NCBI GenBank assembly: GCA_022844225.1
Contig: JALHMC010000005.1
Span: forward strand, 1-64,000
From: Hyphomicrobiaceae bacterium
GTDB lineage: Bacteria > Pseudomonadota > Alphaproteobacteria > Rhizobiales > Hyphomicrobiaceae
DNA length: 64,000 nucleotides
Direction: 5' to 3'
The translations under genes were made by a program, and so were the position numbers. The notes under the pieces are model-generated. The model was not told the DNA's origin and searched no databases. It was given only the letters and a program-made list of their open reading frames with translations. Of this stretch, positions 62,157 to 64,000 are shown piece after piece. The stretch's first letter is position 1. Every line of letters begins with the position of its first letter.

Positions 62157-62246
62157 CGCGTGCATCTGACGTTTGTCCCCGCTTGCGGCTGATCTCGTCA
62201 CGAAGCCCTCTCGTCGCCGCGCTCGTGTGAGCATGTCGGGTGTCGC

Positions 62247-64000
62247 TTACTGCGCCGGGTTCTTCGTGCTCATGATCGGCGTCTCAGTTCCATTCACGTG
62301 ATACTTGTGGCAGAGCACGCAGTCTTGGCGTGCCTTTGCGCTCGTATGGCACGTCTGACAGAGTTCCTTTTTCACAGCGCCGAAATTGGACGCGAAACTC
62401 TGCGGGTTCTCCTGCTCATAGCTTTTCAGATATGCCGCGTCCTTTTCGAGGCTATGGCAGGTCAGGCAGCCCTTATTGTCTAGGACACTGAAGTGTGGCT
62501 CGTGCGCAAATGTCGTGAAGCGTCCATGTTTCATTGCGGCTGAGGCTGGCGAGAAATTGACGATCCGTCCCTTGCCTTGCACCTCGTCCACGCTGTGACA
62601 TTTCGTGCACGAGCCCGGTGCATCCTTATCGACGAGCGCATTAAACACCGCTGCACCCGGCCTCGTATCGCCTTTGCCGGCGTAAGGCCCGGTTGCAACG
62701 AGCCAGGAGTGCAGAAACTTGTCCTTGTGGCCGGATGGCCGGTAGAAGATAGCGAAATCCTGCCGGTACCAACCGCCAAAGACCGCCCAATTTTCCGCTT
62801 CCATCTGCGGTTGGATGCCCGTTATCGGGGGAGACTTTGCCGACAATTCGGGCGTGCTCGGGTTGGCGGCGTCAGCAGCGCCGGTGGATACAGGGCCATC
62901 CTGCCCGGCCTTTGGCAGAGGCGCATCGGCTGGTGCCGACTTACCCCTCGATCTTCCTTTCATGGCGCGCTTCTCGTCCTCAGTGGGGAACAGGAGATCG
63001 TCGGTCTGGGCGGCCGGCCTGGACTTGGGGAGCGCGACGCCAGCGGTTGGCTCGCTGGGCGCTGCCGCTACGGCTCGAGCGTCAACGCGCGCGCCTTTCG
63101 GCTCTTTGCCATGCGGAGGCTGGATAGATGGAGTGGCCGAACCGCTATCGATGCCAACTCGTGTGTCGGTGATCTGGGTGACCCAGCCCCCACGGTCCTT
63201 GTCGCCGTTTTTCTTTCGGTTGGCCATTTCGGTGCCGAGATTGGGCAGCCAGTTCTGATGGGCACTGACGACGACATCCAGCGGCAAGCTGGCAATCAGA
63301 CCAACCAACGAGACGTCATCGGCTGTGCCGCTGCCGTTAATATCGATGCCACCCATCAGGTCCGATGCTTTTCCCTGAATCAGGGAATAGAGAAGCCCTT
63401 TAATCTCCCAGACGAGATCTTCGACCGCCTTTATCTGAGCATCGCTTGCGGCGCTCAGATCCTGCAGGTTCAGGGCACCCACAGCGCCGATCAAAGTGCG
63501 CCCCTTCTCATGGCGGCCGATCAGGACTTTCATGAAGGGCGTCAATCCGGCTTCGGAGGCCTCCGGCCATTCCCCGATCGTGGCCCCCTTCTTGCGCAGC
63601 GTTTGCAGATCGAGCCCGGGAAGGGCGAAGAATGCAATTCCCTTCGGACCGCTGACGCGCTCCTTGCCGACGATCTGGTCGAGGTGACAGGCGGAGCAGG
63701 TCTGCTCGAACGGCGCGACATTCATCAGACGCTTGTCGCCGCCGCTTGCGTGGCAACTGGAGCAGGTCTCGGGGATGCGCCGTGAGGGGCTTTTACCCGC
63801 CGTCTCCGGGAAATGTTTTCCGAAATGGCCCGCGTGATCAAAAACGATGCGTGTCCTTCTCTTGAACGGAAAACCTTCGAACGTCGGATGATGCCCGTCG
63901 AAGCTGTCGAATTTCACCACATGGCAGGACTGGCATTGCTCGTTCGAGATCGTGGTCAGCTTGAACCCGGCACCTTGGTGCTCCTGGTGGCAAGTCGTAC
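62247..64000 (-). CDS. Multiheme cytochrome c, C-terminal part (partial at right edge)
   Basis: The frame is open to the window edge, so the N-terminus is missing; 584 residues are visible. Seven complete C-x-x-C-H heme sites are seen: CQSCH, CSSCH, CSACH in the N-terminal part and CTKCH, CLTCH, CQTCH, CVLCH near the C-terminus; a further '-TTCH' lies at the very edge. Between the two heme groups are 300 residues with an EF-hand-like loop 'DINGSGTADDV' and a long Ala/Pro/Lys-rich linker (about 'APADAPLPKAGQDGP'). It resembles periplasmic c3-type multiheme proteins used in anaerobic or metal electron transfer. Partners are outside the window. Confidence 0.85.
   Translation of the reverse strand, partial: TTCHQEHQGAGFKLTTISNEQCQSCHVVKFDSFDGHHPTFEGFPFKRRTRIVFDHAGHFGKHFPETAGKSPSRRIPETCSSCHASGGDKRLMNVAPFEQTCSACHLDQIVGKERVSGPKGIAFFALPGLDLQTLRKKGATIGEWPEASEAGLTPFMKVLIGRHEKGRTLIGAVGALNLQDLSAASDAQIKAVEDLVWEIKGLLYSLIQGKASDLMGGIDINGSGTADDVSLVGLIASLPLDVVVSAHQNWLPNLGTEMANRKKNGDKDRGGWVTQITDTRVGIDSGSATPSIQPPHGKEPKGARVDARAVAAAPSEPTAGVALPKSRPAAQTDDLLFPTEDEKRAMKGRSRGKSAPADAPLPKAGQDGPVSTGAADAANPSTPELSAKSPPITGIQPQMEAENWAVFGGWYRQDFAIFYRPSGHKDKFLHSWLVATGPYAGKGDTRPGAAVFNALVDKDAPGSCTKCHSVDEVQGKGRIVNFSPASAAMKHGRFTTFAHEPHFSVLDNKGCLTCHSLEKDAAYLKSYEQENPQSFASNFGAVKKELCQTCHTSAKARQDCVLCHKYHVNGTETPIMSTKNPAQ

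Overview
The window is about 64 kb of high-GC bacterial chromosome, densely coding on both strands, with a rhizobial-type (Hyphomicrobiales, Alphaproteobacteria) gene content. The evidence for this is a CpdR receiver protein next to an N-formylglutamate amidohydrolase and tRNA-Val(GAC), two small RNAs that look like the suhB/MmgR family beside an inositol-monophosphatase-family gene, glnK-amtB, SecB, pyruvate phosphate dikinase, and many TRAP, Liv-type ABC and class III CoA-transferase genes. The species cannot be named from the sequence. No transposase, integrase, CRISPR array, rRNA or origin was seen.

Region 1 (1-18.9 kb) is mostly housekeeping and regulation: the end of a DsbA-family protein, a PAS-PAS hybrid histidine kinase, an SDR, a secreted PL5-type alginate lyase, glnK-amtB with a possible sigma-54 promoter and a strong terminator, an L,D-transpeptidase, an OmpR-type regulator, a zinc metallopeptidase-like protein, a cyclic-nucleotide-binding protein, SecB, a MarR/HlyD pair, a small secreted His/Tyr/Arg-rich protein, an FAD-linked 2-hydroxyacid dehydrogenase, an enoyl-CoA hydratase, a HisN/IMPase phosphatase, the two small RNAs, an N-formylglutamate amidohydrolase, CpdR and tRNA-Val.

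Region 2 (19-32.6 kb) is mixed: a class III CoA-transferase, a Tat-exported molybdopterin hydroxylase subunit without its iron-sulfur partner, a thioredoxin-domain fusion of unknown role, a cytidylate-kinase-like/BON protein with a strongly structured upstream region, pyruvate phosphate dikinase, an M20 dipeptidase, a secreted RNase T2 and a membrane-anchored Clp-fold protease.

Region 3 (32.6-50 kb) is catabolic. It holds an alpha-methylacyl-CoA racemase-like protein, two 3-hydroxyisobutyrate-dehydrogenase-family enzymes, an amidohydrolase, two maleate-isomerase-like proteins (one lacking both catalytic cysteines), a RidA protein, a complete TRAP transporter and an HyuA/HyuB pair. Between them an LLM flavin oxidoreductase is followed by a double-domain AhpD-like protein whose reading frame contains one in-frame TGA. 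The TGA lies exactly where the second active-site cysteine of the C-x-x-C motif should be, and a stem-loop follows it. This is best read as a selenoprotein (C-Y-Y-U) and is the most interesting observation here.

Region 4 (50-61.6 kb) looks like one system for a 2-hydroxy acid: a 2-hydroxyacyl-CoA lyase gene leading a complete branched-chain-amino-acid-type ABC transporter, facing a D-2-hydroxyacid dehydrogenase, a lipocalin-like protein and an acyl-CoA synthetase, then a formyl-CoA-transferase-like protein and a cupin. Activation to the CoA thioester, cleavage to formyl-CoA plus a carbonyl compound, and CoA recycling would fit together; the substrate is unknown. The window ends with a PilZ protein and the C-terminal part of a multiheme cytochrome c that runs off the right edge.
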